From Neobacillus cucumis (GTDB taxonomy: Bacteria; Bacillota; Bacilli; Bacillales_B; DSM-18226), in contig NZ_JAMBOH010000024.1 of NCBI RefSeq assembly GCF_023715505.1, forward strand, positions 1-64,000: a DNA stretch of 64,000 nt, given 5' to 3'. Below, in pieces: positions 43,561 to 52,827 of this stretch. Made by a program: the position numbers and the translations under genes. Position 1 is the stretch's first letter. Every line of letters starts with the position of its first letter. The notes beneath the pieces were generated by a model, which had not been told where the DNA came from, did not search any database, and saw only the letters and a list, made by a program, of their open reading frames with translations.

Positions 43561-43683
43561 GGAATCCCCCAGTGTTTTTTATTAACTTAAGTAAATTGAC
43601 ACTTTAAATATGATTATATCAGCAGTTAATATTAGGTGTCATAACAAACCAATTCTATAAGGATAATCAGATACCCCGAAACA

Positions 43684-43716
43684 GAAAAAAACCCATATCC
43701 AATAAAGGATAGGGCC
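43684..43716 (-). terminator. Terminator after IDEAL-protein gene
   Basis: CCCATATCC (43692-43700) pairs with GGATAGGG (43707-43714), one mismatch, with seven T residues after it on the minus strand. Confidence 0.7.
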
Positions 43717-43749
43717 TTATTATAGATATTTGATTACGATAGTAATTAA

Positions 43750-43944
43750 TTAAGAAATTTTCTTTAGCTCTTCTGTTAATCTTAGGAATAACTCCTTATT
43801 CCCATCTTGTAACGTTTGGTCGATTTCCTTTCGGATTTTCTCCCTTTTAAATTCAAGCAGGACATTGTTTAGGAACATCTCAGCAATAACAGTATCTTGA
43901 TTCTCATCCGAATGTTGTGGTGAATTAAGTAACTTCTTTTCCAT
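43750..43944 (-). CDS. IDEAL-domain protein
   Basis: 64 residues from ATG 43944 (AAGGAG, 9-nt spacing); the longer open frame upstream lacks a ribosome site. The C-terminal 'KEIDQTLQDGNKELFLRLTE' is the IDEAL domain (I-D-x-A-L-like core). These small Bacillus proteins include competence- and ComK-related regulators, but most are uncharacterised. Confidence 0.7.
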   Translation of the reverse strand: MEKKLLNSPQHSDENQDTVIAEMFLNNVLLEFKREKIRKEIDQTLQDGNKELFLRLTEELKKIS

Positions 43945-44061
43945 GGAAATCAACTCCTTGAGCTTTTTTTCATTATACAAGGAGTTTTCTAAAAATTCAA
44001 ACATTTTATTTCAATTTTCTAAAAAAATTTTTTTGAAGTCATTATTTATACTGTCTTCATC

Positions 44062-44080
44062 TTTGGTGTCAGGCACCAAA
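44062..44080. repeat. Short palindromic repeat GGTGTCAGGCACC
   Basis: TTTGGTGTCAGGCACCAAA is a palindrome with a three-nt centre, downstream of the ABC permease. The same core occurs at 45889-45906. Confidence 0.65.
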
Positions 44081-44124
44081 GAAAGACACCGTCCACCTCA
44101 GGCGTACGTTGGTACTACAATACT

Positions 44125-44967
44125 TTAATGGATTTGGCTCTGAAAAAGTGCATTCCGTTGATTATATTTTGTGATGAACTTTAGTAAGAAAACATTGGCA
44201 ATTATTAATCCTGCCCCAATGAAAAGGAGTAATAATGGACTTAAGAAGAACAAACCACTCGCTTGACTGATAATTAGACCAACAACCGGGAGTACCATCA
44301 TTCCACCAAATTGCTGGGCTTCTTGAAATGATTTTACTCTGGCAGATACTAAGACATTCAGGATAATATTAAAAATAACTAGTGCCGGAATCACCCACAG
44401 CATCAATAAAAGCCATATGGAATTGAAAAATAATATTTCTTTAAAATAGGGATAAGTAATCACATTCACCACAATTGCGTTTATTAAAAAGGCTGCAAAG
44501 GTAATAAGCATCGCTGGAATAAAGGCCGCTATTACCTTCCCCACGAACAACTCTTTGACTATAATCGGTGCAAACAATAATGTTTCGAGCGTATTTCTTT
44601 CCTTTTCTCCAGCAAAGCTATTTGAAGCAGTTACCATCGAATTAATAATCGCGGCCATCAAGAAGAAGGGAATCATCATAAAGTTTAAAAAGAAATAAAC
44701 AGATTTGTATCCCAATGTTGGAAGGGCTGCGAGGGTGTTCCGCATATCATCATTAGGAAAGCTTCTTAAAAAATCATTTATCGGTTTTTCTAAATCATTG
44801 GCATTCTCGCCAATAAGACCTGTATGAATCCCAAAATAAGCAAACAGTGTTGGTAAAACTATACAGAGGATAACAGGAAGGATGATCATGGGTATCCATA
44901 CCTTTTTGGACGAAAAGGTTGTCTTGATATCCTTTTGGACAATGGCATAAATAATCCGTTTATTCAT
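44125..44967 (-). CDS. ABC-2 type transporter permease
   Basis: About 280 residues from ATG 44967, with GAGGTGGGG just upstream, overlapping the ATPase gene by 8 nt. Six helices: the first after 'SSKKVWIPM', then an outer loop of about 60 residues, 'SVYFFLNFMMIPFFLMAAII', and 'FAGEKERNTLETLLFAPI', the permease coupling motif. NatB-like in plan. With the ATPase it makes an exporter for ions, lipids or peptides. Confidence 0.82.
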   Translation of the reverse strand: MNKRIIYAIVQKDIKTTFSSKKVWIPMIILPVILCIVLPTLFAYFGIHTGLIGENANDLEKPINDFLRSFPNDDMRNTLAALPTLGYKSVYFFLNFMMIPFFLMAAIINSMVTASNSFAGEKERNTLETLLFAPIIVKELFVGKVIAAFIPAMLITFAAFLINAIVVNVITYPYFKEILFFNSIWLLLMLWVIPALVIFNIILNVLVSARVKSFQEAQQFGGMMVLPVVGLIISQASGLFFLSPLLLLFIGAGLIIANVFLLKFITKYNQRNALFQSQIH

Positions 44968-45868
44968 GGTCCCCACCTCTAATCTTGAAATAAAGTGTTT
45001 CAAGACCCCTGTTTGTGATTTCACTGGAATATATCCAGGACTCTGTGAGGATTTCCTTTAGCAACGGACTAATCTGTTCCTTAGATAAAAGAGTGAATTC
45101 CAGTTGAGTTGGACTCTCTCTTTTGTATGAATATCCTCTATAAACTCTAGGATCTGCAGGCTGAAGTCCTGTCTCCACTAAAAGTTTAATTTCCGATAAA
45201 TATTTATCTTCCAATTCTCGTCTTGTTCCCTGTTCAATCAAACGACCTTCTTTTAGAAACAGAAAGGCTTCACATATTGTTTCCAATTGATGAAGGACAT
45301 GGGAACAAATCAAAATTGTAATGCCCTCCTCTTCATTTACCTTCTTCAATAATTGAATAACATCATTAATCCCTTCTGGGTCCAATCCATTTGTTGGTTC
45401 ATCAAGGAATAACAATTTAGGCTTATGGATTAGTGCTTTTGCCAAGGATAATCTTTTTTTCATACCTGTCGAGAATGTACCTACCAAATGGTCCTTTTTA
45501 TCATACAGCTCAAATTGTTCTAGCAGGTAACTGATACGCTTTTGATCAAAGACCTTATAAATCTTGGCAAAAAAAACAAGATTATCCCAAGCGGTCATGT
45601 CGTGGTATAGGGCTGCGCTCTCTGTTACAATCCCAGTCTGAGCTCTTATCTCATCACCTTGGAATTTAGGATCATAATTCATTACTTTCATCGTTCCGTT
45701 TGTGGCATCAATTACCCCATTAAGCAATCGAATGAGTGTCGTCTTCCCGGCTCCATTTGGACCAAGCAGCCCATTAATCGTTCCTTCCTTAATCGTAAAT
45801 GAAACATCCTTCAAAATAGAACGACCATTAAACTCTTTATCCACATCAAACGCATCAATAATATTCAA
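44960..45868 (-). CDS. ABC transporter ATP-binding protein (NatA-like)
   Basis: About 302 residues from TTG 45868, with CAAGGGGGGAGAC upstream; the longer frame has a poor start. Walker A 'GLLGPNGAGKTTLIR', signature 'FSTGMKKRLSLAKAL', Walker B 'LLFLDEPTNGLDPEG', H-loop 'LICSHVLHQLE' are all present. The C-terminal 80 residues are the usual extension of this subfamily. It is first in a two-gene operon with the permease. Confidence 0.87.
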   Translation of the reverse strand: MNIIDAFDVDKEFNGRSILKDVSFTIKEGTINGLLGPNGAGKTTLIRLLNGVIDATNGTMKVMNYDPKFQGDEIRAQTGIVTESAALYHDMTAWDNLVFFAKIYKVFDQKRISYLLEQFELYDKKDHLVGTFSTGMKKRLSLAKALIHKPKLLFLDEPTNGLDPEGINDVIQLLKKVNEEEGITILICSHVLHQLETICEAFLFLKEGRLIEQGTRRELEDKYLSEIKLLVETGLQPADPRVYRGYSYKRESPTQLEFTLLSKEQISPLLKEILTESWIYSSEITNRGLETLYFKIRGGDHE

Positions 45869-45888
45869 CCGTCTCCCCCCTTGAAAAC

Positions 45889-45906
45889 TGGTGTCAGGCA
45901 CCAAGA
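45889..45906. repeat. Short palindromic repeat GGTGTCAGGCACC, second copy
   Basis: CTGGTGTCAGGCACCAAG lies just upstream of the ABC ATPase start. Same core as at 44062-44080, so the two copies flank the ABC operon. Confidence 0.65.
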
Positions 45907-46107
45907 AAACACATTTGTATGTACACAGTGGACAATAAATCTGAAGATATTTTTGATTTAATCTTATCAGATTCTTGTAAGGTATTTGTACTATTTTAGA
46001 AAAATTGCACATTATTTCCTCATATTCCCTATTGATGCTATAGGCATTTTTTCTGATTGCAGGGGAAAATTAATGGCAACTATTATGTGGAGCAGGAGGA
46101 TTGATGT

Positions 46108-46953
46108 ATGGAGCAGGCAGCTTTCACTGGTCATCAGCCGGTAAATAATATTAATGTGTATTATGAATTTTACCCTCATCAAACATCGAAAAAAACGTTT
46201 GTTTTATTACATGGATTTCTTTCTTCCACCTTTACATTTAGGCATTTAATTTCCCTATTAAAACAGGACTTTCAAGTTTTATCCGTCGACCTTCCTCCCT
46301 TTGGTAAAAGTGGGAAATGCAATCAATATGTGTATTCCTATAAAAACCTGGCCCAAACGGTTATCCAACTAACAAAATCCTTAGGCCTCCAAAAAATGAC
46401 TTTTATCGGGCATTCAATGGGGGGGCAGATTGTCCTGAATATCCTCCATATGATGCCCGATATTGCAGACAAAGCTATTCTTCTCTGCAGTTCAGCTTAT
46501 TTAAAACGTTCTAAATTGCCTTTAATCTTAACTAGCTATTTACCGTATTTTCATCGCTTTGTTAAATACTATTTCGCAAGAACAGGGGTAAGAAAGAATC
46601 TTCAGGATGCTCTATATAATCACTCGATTATTAATGAGGAAATGATTAACGGCTATCTCCAGCCTTTTTTACAAGATGAGATTTTTATCGCCCTTACAAG
46701 AATGATCCGTGACCGGGAAGGAGATTTACCTGGTAAAGTGCTTCAACAAATCAAAACACCCTGTCTGTTAATTTGGGGCGATCATGATAATTCTATGCCG
46801 CTTAAAGTAGGTGAACAGCTGCATAAAGATTTAGCGAACTCTGAATTAATTGTTTTAAAAGAGACGGGACACGCTGTACCAGAAGAACGTCCTTTTGAGG
46901 TATTCGAATACATTAAAAACTTTTTAGAAAGTCACCAAACGGCCGTTGAGTAA
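46108..46953 (+). CDS. Alpha/beta hydrolase
   Basis: 281 residues. Oxyanion motif 'LLHGFLSS', nucleophile elbow 'GHSMGG' near residue 108, acid in 'WGDHDNSMPL', His in 'ETGHAVPEERP'. GGAGG stands 8 nt before ATG. The cap region is basic and aromatic ('LPYFHRFVKYYFARTGVRKN'). Likely an esterase or lipase-like enzyme; substrate unknown. It is divergent from the ABC operon and followed by the dispersed repeat. Confidence 0.8.
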   Translation: MEQAAFTGHQPVNNINVYYEFYPHQTSKKTFVLLHGFLSSTFTFRHLISLLKQDFQVLSVDLPPFGKSGKCNQYVYSYKNLAQTVIQLTKSLGLQKMTFIGHSMGGQIVLNILHMMPDIADKAILLCSSAYLKRSKLPLILTSYLPYFHRFVKYYFARTGVRKNLQDALYNHSIINEEMINGYLQPFLQDEIFIALTRMIRDREGDLPGKVLQQIKTPCLLIWGDHDNSMPLKVGEQLHKDLANSELIVLKETGHAVPEERPFEVFEYIKNFLESHQTAVE

Positions 46954-46972
46954 GAAAAATTCCCCCACGAAC

Positions 46973-47092
46973 AAAAGCGCAAGCGCCTTGAACAGCCCCG
47001 ACAAGCATAAGACGCTCAGGGAAAGAAGGCGTTCTTTGCCTTCTTCCCTGATTGGCTGTAGACCATCGAGGGGCTAGGCGCTGGAGCTGGAC
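46973..47092 (-). repeat. Structured dispersed intergenic repeat, short copy
   Basis: Read on the minus strand it begins with the same CAGCTCCAGCGCCTAG block as the copy at 27272 and ends in GCGCTTGCGCTTTT. It holds one strong hairpin (CAGGGAA...TTCCCTG with AAGGC/GCCTT, about 47017-47051), the equivalent of the AAGAAGGC hairpin in the longer copy. The two copies are in opposite orientation. It separates the hydrolase from desR. Confidence 0.75.
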
Positions 47093-47157
47093 GTCGACAG
47101 TCCTTTTATTACCAGTTATCCACAAGCGAAAATTTTATAATTTCCTAAACGAAAAGT

Positions 47158-47184
47158 AAAGGTGTATTCCTTGGAATACACCTC
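47158..47184 (-). terminator. Terminator of desK-desR
   Basis: AGGTGTATTCC and GGAATACACCT form an 11-bp perfect stem with a 2-4-nt loop; TTTACTTTT follows on the minus strand. It touches the desR stop. Confidence 0.7.
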
Positions 47185-47782
47185 ATTTAAACCAGCCCTT
47201 TTCTTTTGATTGGGTGATGGCTTCAATTCTGTTTTTGACTTCCAGTTTATCTAAGATAATCGAAATATAGTTGCGCACAGTACCCGTTTTGATGCTAAGG
47301 GTCTCAGCAATTTCTTTGGTGTTTTTTCCATCGGCTACGAGCTCAAGCACTTCTTTTTCCCTGTCAGTCAAAGGATTTTCTTCCCCGTAGACATCGTCCA
47401 TTAATTCGGGTGCATAAATTCGTCGGCCTGCCATCACATTTCGGATTGAACTGGCTAGCTCCTCACTTGGGCTATCCTTTAACAAATATCCGCTTACTCC
47501 AGCCTTTAAGGCCCTCTGGAAATAACCAGTTCGCGCAAAGGTTGTTAAAATAATAACTTTACACCCAAGACCTTTTATGTCCTCTGCGGCTTCCAGGCCG
47601 GTTTTTCCAGGCATTTCGATGTCCATAATGCAGACATCCGGTTGAAATTTCTTTACAAGGGCGACGGCCTCTTCTCCATTTGAAGCTTTTCCGACCACTT
47701 CCATATCATCTTCCAAATTAAGCAGGGAACCAAATGCTCCAAGCAGCATTTGTTGGTCTTCAGCAATAACGATTTTGATCAT
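47183..47782 (-). CDS. desR: DesR-like LuxR-family response regulator
   Basis: 199 residues. Receiver with acidic pocket 'IAEDQ' and phospho-acceptor D54 ('VCIMDIEMPGK'), K in 'LLKDSPSEEL'; LuxR helix-turn-helix 'LTDREKEVLELVADGKNTKE' and 'IKTGTVRNYISIILDKL'. D54 is the same residue number as in Bacillus subtilis DesR. DesR~P activates the fatty acid desaturase gene on cooling. No des gene is adjacent here. Start overlaps the kinase stop by 4 nt. Confidence 0.85.
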   Translation of the reverse strand: MIKIVIAEDQQMLLGAFGSLLNLEDDMEVVGKASNGEEAVALVKKFQPDVCIMDIEMPGKTGLEAAEDIKGLGCKVIILTTFARTGYFQRALKAGVSGYLLKDSPSEELASSIRNVMAGRRIYAPELMDDVYGEENPLTDREKEVLELVADGKNTKEIAETLSIKTGTVRNYISIILDKLEVKNRIEAITQSKEKGWFK

Positions 47783-48915
47783 TTGCCTTCCTCCTTATCA
47801 GTTGGCTTAACGTCATTCGGCACAGTGATGATTAGCGTGGTGCCATCCTCAGTCAATAGCTCAAAGTCGCCATTAATAAATTCGAGCCGCTCTTTCATGC
47901 CGATTAAGCCATGACCCTCTGACAGCTCATCTGTTTTACCCTTGAAAACACCATCATCATGAATAGTCATTATCGTCTCTTTTGACATTTGTGCAATAGA
48001 AATAGAACAAGTCTTTGCATCGCTATGTTTCACCACATTGTTTACCGCCTCTTTTAAGCACATACTTAAAATGTTTTCAGTTAGCAGTGATACATTTTGA
48101 AGCGCAAACTCCCCATTACATTCAAAATTAATTTGGGCGGCCTTAATCATTTGTTTAACCCGAAAAATCTCATCCTTCAGTCGAATTCCTCTCATTGAAG
48201 AAACCATCTTTCTCACTTCACTCAAGGCAGTCCGTGCAGTTTGCTGTACATCTTTCAGTTCATCACGAGCCTGCTCGGGGTCCTTCAAAATTAATTTCCG
48301 GGCAAGGTCTGTCTTTAAGCCAATCAGGGAAAGTTTTTGCCCAAGTGTATCATGCAGGTCTCTGGCAATCCGATTTCGTTCCTCCATCTTAACAAGTTCC
48401 GAAATTCGTTTATTGGCATCCACGAGCTTTTCTTCAAGCTGTCCGCGCTCTTTTCGATTATGAATACTGAATGGGAGGAGTATCACACTAATCCAAATAA
48501 TGATAACAAACGGCAGCTGCTGGAGAAACAATTTTTCTTGCATGACAATATTATAGTTGATCGATGCAGACGTACTTATGAGATGAATAAAATATAACGT
48601 TAAAAACGCAATTCTGTCCTTAATATTTCCGATAAAATAAGCAAGAAAGAAAGCAAAATAAACATAACTATAAAGACTGGACGCTGTAATCGATATACCT
48701 ATTAAAATTAAGGTCCATAAATAAACAGGCCAGCCCTTAGAAATAAACGCAATCCGATAAAGAATAAAGAAAACCAAAGTCAATAATATACCTACGACAA
48801 TCTTAATCGTAGAAGCGGATTGAATTATAAAATAAAAAGGCAGAATGCAAAGGATGGTCCAAATATAAGGTGTAATGCCATTATTTTTTTGAAAGGTTAA
48901 ATACTTTTTTATCAT
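47779..48915 (-). CDS. desK: DesK-like membrane thermosensor histidine kinase
   Basis: 378 residues: four to five membrane helices in the first 150 residues, a linker coiled coil, then HisKA_3 with His188 in 'RDLHDTLGQKLSLIGLKTDL' (same position as in the known DesK) and HATPase 'LKEAVNNVVKHSDAKTCSIS' and 'GHGLIGMKERLEFI'. DesK measures membrane thickness and switches from phosphatase to kinase in the cold. The close match of the catalytic core supports the name; the regulated gene must be elsewhere. Confidence 0.85.
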   Translation of the reverse strand: MIKKYLTFQKNNGITPYIWTILCILPFYFIIQSASTIKIVVGILLTLVFFILYRIAFISKGWPVYLWTLILIGISITASSLYSYVYFAFFLAYFIGNIKDRIAFLTLYFIHLISTSASINYNIVMQEKLFLQQLPFVIIIWISVILLPFSIHNRKERGQLEEKLVDANKRISELVKMEERNRIARDLHDTLGQKLSLIGLKTDLARKLILKDPEQARDELKDVQQTARTALSEVRKMVSSMRGIRLKDEIFRVKQMIKAAQINFECNGEFALQNVSLLTENILSMCLKEAVNNVVKHSDAKTCSISIAQMSKETIMTIHDDGVFKGKTDELSEGHGLIGMKERLEFINGDFELLTEDGTTLIITVPNDVKPTDKEEGK

Positions 48916-49171
48916 ACGTGGTACCTCATTAATAAAAACTTCCTGCTCAGTTATTTTTCCTTCTTTTATACTTCATTTTAGCTGATATTCCCCCATCTTA
49001 AAACAAATTACTCCTGTAATACAAAATATTTCTTTATATATGTAAATTACATATACTGGTAATAAATAATCTTCAGCACCTATATAATTAAGTAGTCGCA
49101 ATTTTATAAACGTTTACACCTTACAAATATTGGAAACATATGTTTATAAAAACACTTAGGAGGAATCAAAA

Positions 49172-49951
49172 TTGGGAGAATTTTTTATCGGCGACTCCAG
49201 CATTCCTTATTTGCGATTTGGTGAGGGTGAACCATTAGTTTTTATTCATGGCCTTGGAGAAGTAAAAGAGGGCTGGTCAAATCAGTTTGAATTTGCTGAT
49301 CAGTACGATTTAATCATACCCGACCTGCGTGGTCATGGTGAATATCACAAGCCAGGGGAAATTTCAATAAAACATTTTGCTGAAGATGTCATCAGCTTAC
49401 TAAAAGGCCTCAATGTTGAAAGTGCACACATTTGTGGCTTGTCAATGGGTGGAATGGTGGCACAAGAAATCTACCGTCAGGCCCCTGAAATGTGCCGTTC
49501 CTTAATGCTGGTGAGCACCTTTCATTATGCTCCAGAAATGCTTGGAAAACTTTTTTTAAGATATCGAAAAGCACATGCAGAAAATAAATCGCAGGATGTA
49601 CTAAGAGAAACGGCCGCAAAAATTTGCCTCTATTCTTGGAACAAAGATAATTTCGAGAAATTTTACCAATTTTATAGACCAAATCGAGAGTATCATTTTA
49701 AAGCGATGGAAGCCTGCCTGGAAGTTAATAATTTGACATTACTTCCTAAGATTAAAGTTCCCACATTAATCATTGGCGGACAATATGATTCCCTTGTACC
49801 TGCTTGGGTGCAATTTTTGATGCATAAACAAATTCCTCATTCTGAATTTGTGATTTTCAGAAATACGGGCCACATTGCAAAGCTTGAAGCAAAGGATAGC
49901 TTCAATAGGACACTAAGAAGCTTTTTAAACAAGCATAAAACAGCAAGTTGA
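49172..49951 (+). CDS. Alpha/beta hydrolase next to phaC
   Basis: 259 residues from TTG 49172 (AGGAGG, 8-nt spacing). Oxyanion motif 'IHGLGEVKEGW', nucleophile 'GLSMGGMVAQE' near residue 93, acid in 'GGQYDSLVP', His in 'NTGHIAKLEA'. It converges on phaC. Lipase-box hydrolases act as intracellular PHB depolymerases in bacilli, so mobilisation of the polymer is a possible role; this is inference from place only. A degraded paralogue sits beside phaQ at 35299. Confidence 0.72.
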   Translation: MGEFFIGDSSIPYLRFGEGEPLVFIHGLGEVKEGWSNQFEFADQYDLIIPDLRGHGEYHKPGEISIKHFAEDVISLLKGLNVESAHICGLSMGGMVAQEIYRQAPEMCRSLMLVSTFHYAPEMLGKLFLRYRKAHAENKSQDVLRETAAKICLYSWNKDNFEKFYQFYRPNREYHFKAMEACLEVNNLTLLPKIKVPTLIIGGQYDSLVPAWVQFLMHKQIPHSEFVIFRNTGHIAKLEAKDSFNRTLRSFLNKHKTAS

Positions 49952-50030
49952 AGGAGGAGGGAATTACTTCCCCTTCCCCACTTGCCTATACATATTATAT
50001 ATTTACTTGTACCCGATATTATGACTAAAT

Positions 50031-51098
50031 TTAGAGCGGATTCGATCGGCTTGAAGCCCATTGATGCACAATTTTTGCAAACAGACCAGTTAAAGCTAAG
50101 CTGACATGACCTGCTTCAACCGTGATATAGGTTTTATCCTTACTTGAGACTAAATCCATAATCGGTTTACTTTGCTCTTCAAGAATTAAATTGTCCCTCG
50201 AACAGGAAACCACAAATAAATTGGCCTTTATATTTTTTAAGTCTACTATTTTATTGCCAACCATCATTTCTCCTTTAACGAGCTTGTTCTCTTTAAAGAG
50301 ATCACTCGCCAATTGACGATAGGCTTCACCAGCAAATGGTACCTGATCAAGTGTCCATTTATTCATCCTTCGCCACTTATCAACATACTTTGAATCATGA
50401 GCTCGATGTAATAGATTGGTATAATTTGTGAAATAGATCGGTGAACCTATTGCCCGGAACATACCTTCTACCAATGCAGGTGGAATGATCCCATAGGTAT
50501 CAATAAAGCACTCGAAGTTAATATCTCCTTCTCTAAACCCTTCAGCCCACTTATCGGGTCCCCTAAATGGCTGAAAATCAATAGGTACGGTCGCGACAAT
50601 TAGATTTTTGATTGGCTCTTCCGCAATCGACGCATAAATAGAAGCAATCGTCCCGCCTAAGCAATAGCCGATGATAGTTATTTCCTCAGCGTCTGAATGA
50701 CGAATCGCCCGCTTAACCGCGGTCCGTAAATATTTCTCAATATAGGTGTCAATCCCAATCTTCTTGTCTTCATACCCCGGTGAACCCCAATCCAACAAAT
50801 ACACTTCATAGCCCATATTGGTTAGTCCTTCAATGACACTAACCTTTGGAGCGATATCTAAAATGTATGGCTTATTAAACAAGGAGTAAACGAAAAATAA
50901 AGGAATTTGATATTTTTTCTGTTTCGCCGGATAATGCCATAAAACTGATTTATTTTTCCGCCAAATTTCATTTCTTGGAGTGTAACCAACTTCCGGCTCG
51001 GGCTCACTTAGAACATTAATTACGTTAACCCAGCGCTGCATTTCTTTGTCAAAATCCAAGGTGGGAATGGACTCTGTTATTGGTGAATCTGCTGCCAA
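50031..51098 (-). CDS. phaC: Class IV PHA synthase subunit PhaC
   Basis: 355 residues from TTG 51098 (GGAGGGGGAG about 9 nt upstream). Lipase-like box with catalytic Cys: 'IGYCLGG' (C146); acid D302 in 'CSRDNLI'; H331 in 'EAGHVSLAL'. Length and the Cys-Asp-His triad fit the Bacillus class IV enzyme, which works only with PhaR. It joins 3-hydroxyacyl-CoA units into storage polymer at the granule surface. Last gene of a four-gene operon. Confidence 0.93.
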   Translation of the reverse strand: MAADSPITESIPTLDFDKEMQRWVNVINVLSEPEPEVGYTPRNEIWRKNKSVLWHYPAKQKKYQIPLFFVYSLFNKPYILDIAPKVSVIEGLTNMGYEVYLLDWGSPGYEDKKIGIDTYIEKYLRTAVKRAIRHSDAEEITIIGYCLGGTIASIYASIAEEPIKNLIVATVPIDFQPFRGPDKWAEGFREGDINFECFIDTYGIIPPALVEGMFRAIGSPIYFTNYTNLLHRAHDSKYVDKWRRMNKWTLDQVPFAGEAYRQLASDLFKENKLVKGEMMVGNKIVDLKNIKANLFVVSCSRDNLILEEQSKPIMDLVSSKDKTYITVEAGHVSLALTGLFAKIVHQWASSRSNPL

Positions 51099-51120
51099 AG
51101 CAGTTTTCTCCCCCTCCTAG

Positions 51121-51687
51121 TTAGTGTCCTGAATCTGTGCCTGTTAACACAGGTTCTACGGACTTTTCTACTTTAATCAGATCTTTAATTGTCTCGAATT
51201 CCTGTTTAAAATTATTCAGTTTTAATAATTCAAATTTCAATTCCTGAAGTTCAGCATGTAAGCTCTTTGTATCTGACAGCTCTTTCTTTGTCTTGACTAA
51301 CTCATTTTTTAACTGCTTGGTTAATTTGATAATTTCTTTGGATACTTCGACAACACTTTCAATCTCTTTATTTTGAGACTTTACAGAATCCTGTAAAACA
51401 CAAATTTGCTCTTCTAAGGCTTCCATTTTCTCTTCCGCTTGAAGGGTTAGGTTAGCCACATTTGTCACATCACTTTTCGTTGGGAAATTAAGGGCACCTG
51501 CCAATGTCTCTTGATTTTTTTTAAAAGTTTCAAGAATACGTGAATGCATATCTGTCCCTCTGTGCGACATTTTTACATAGTCTTTGTTATTGGTTAATAA
51601 AAAGATAAAATCATTTATTTGTTTTTCCCACAATAAACTAAATTTATGAAGGGATTCATATGGATCGTAATTTTCTTTGTCAGACAT
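51121..51687 (-). CDS. phaR: Class IV PHA synthase subunit PhaR
   Basis: 188 residues, 'DPYESLHKFSLLWEKQINDF' at the N terminus is the PhaR signature, followed by 'HSRILETFKKNQETLAGALN' and a long coiled coil (about 85-170). It partners PhaC; the heterodimer is the active synthase. It lies 22 nt before phaC and 33 nt after the phasin-like gene. Confidence 0.9.
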   Translation of the reverse strand: MSDKENYDPYESLHKFSLLWEKQINDFIFLLTNNKDYVKMSHRGTDMHSRILETFKKNQETLAGALNFPTKSDVTNVANLTLQAEEKMEALEEQICVLQDSVKSQNKEIESVVEVSKEIIKLTKQLKNELVKTKKELSDTKSLHAELQELKFELLKLNNFKQEFETIKDLIKVEKSVEPVLTGTDSGH

Positions 51688-51720
51688 CTACCTTCACCTC
51701 ATATCATTTTGTTTACGCTA

Positions 51721-52317
51721 TTACTTTTGCAAATACCTTTGAAAAGGTAAAATAGCGGATTTAACCTGTTTCGTAAAGACATCAACAAATAATTTTTGAT
51801 TTTCATAAAGCTCATTTGTGGTTTTCTTCACACTCTCGAGATACTTTTCGCGACCCTTTTTTCTCATAGAAATATATTGTTCAACGGTTTCTAATAACAT
51901 ATCAAGAGCCTGTATCTGGCCAGTTGTTAATTTCTGAACGGGAGTAATTAAAATCTGCGTCGATCTATTTTGAATATCTTCCACTACTTGATTGATTTCC
52001 TCATAGGATTTAACAGGGAAGAAATACTGTAGTGATGTAGTGGTCATTAGGAGTTCTTCGCGTGTTGACTGTTCCCACTCCTGTAACTCCAAACCAAATT
52101 GGGCCGCAACCGCAATCACATTCTCCTGATTTTGCTTTGCCTTCTCGACATAGTTCCTTACAGCCTCTAAGAAGCGTTCATCTTGTTTATTAAAGCGCTC
52201 AGCCCATGCATCTAATTCATCAAAACCAAGTTTCCATAATAGGTCAAGGCTCGATAACTCCTTTACTAACTCCTCTGTTCCTTGGTTTTCTAATACTGTT
52301 TGATTATTTTCAGTCAT
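51721..52317 (-). CDS. Phasin-like coiled-coil protein in the pha operon
   Basis: 198 residues, all helical, acidic, no signal peptide. 'SSLDLLWKLGFDELDAWAER', 'QEWEQSTREELLMTTTSLQY' and 'ITPVQKLTTGQIQALDMLLE' follow the same plan as PhaP at 34119 ('TPIRSFFHIIDQLED'), so it is probably a second granule-surface protein. It is not standard in the five-gene Bacillus megaterium set. ATG overlaps the preceding gene by 8 nt. Confidence 0.65.
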   Translation of the reverse strand: MTENNQTVLENQGTEELVKELSSLDLLWKLGFDELDAWAERFNKQDERFLEAVRNYVEKAKQNQENVIAVAAQFGLELQEWEQSTREELLMTTTSLQYFFPVKSYEEINQVVEDIQNRSTQILITPVQKLTTGQIQALDMLLETVEQYISMRKKGREKYLESVKKTTNELYENQKLFVDVFTKQVKSAILPFQRYLQK

Positions 52318-52795
52318 GATCGATTTCCTCCTTCATATTATCCATTTCAAATAGTTTCTTTAAATCCTGTAGATCATTTTCCAGTGTTTTAATATCATTG
52401 CTGCGTTTCTCTCTTACCTCACAGCTTAAAAAAGTCGCCCATTCTTCCAGTGATTCCCGAACCATTGTTAACTTGCGTTGATTTGTCTTTTGCAAGTTGA
52501 TAATTTGGTAGATGGATTCATCCATAGAATCAATCTCCCCTTCAACATCTACTATTCTATTTGAAAGGGACGCAAATTCATCTTTAGTGGCAAGGTCCAA
52601 ACGAGTTAACCACCTAGTAATTAATCGCTTATAAATCCTTAATTTTCTTAAATGTGAATCCATCGCCTTGCCAACTGCAACTGTAAAGGCTCGGGAATTG
52701 GTACGAGCATGAATTCTTTTATTTATCTCTGCTTCTATTTGTTTATAAAACTGGATAGGATCTTGATTGTTAGGATCTTGCTGTTTAGAATTCAT
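52310..52795 (-). CDS. Coiled-coil protein, first gene of the phaRC operon
   Basis: 161 residues, charged and helical. A basic middle ('AMDSHLRKLRIYKRLITRWL') is followed by 'IVDVEGEIDSMDESIYQIIN' and a coiled-coil tail. The layout suggests a granule-surface or synthase-accessory protein (phasin or PhaR-like), but I cannot place it in a family. It starts the operon and overlaps the next gene by 8 nt. Confidence 0.6.
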   Translation of the reverse strand: MNSKQQDPNNQDPIQFYKQIEAEINKRIHARTNSRAFTVAVGKAMDSHLRKLRIYKRLITRWLTRLDLATKDEFASLSNRIVDVEGEIDSMDESIYQIINLQKTNQRKLTMVRESLEEWATFLSCEVREKRSNDIKTLENDLQDLKKLFEMDNMKEEIDHD

Positions 52796-52827
52796 GTTTA
52801 CCTCTTTAATTCCTGCCTAGCGAAAAA

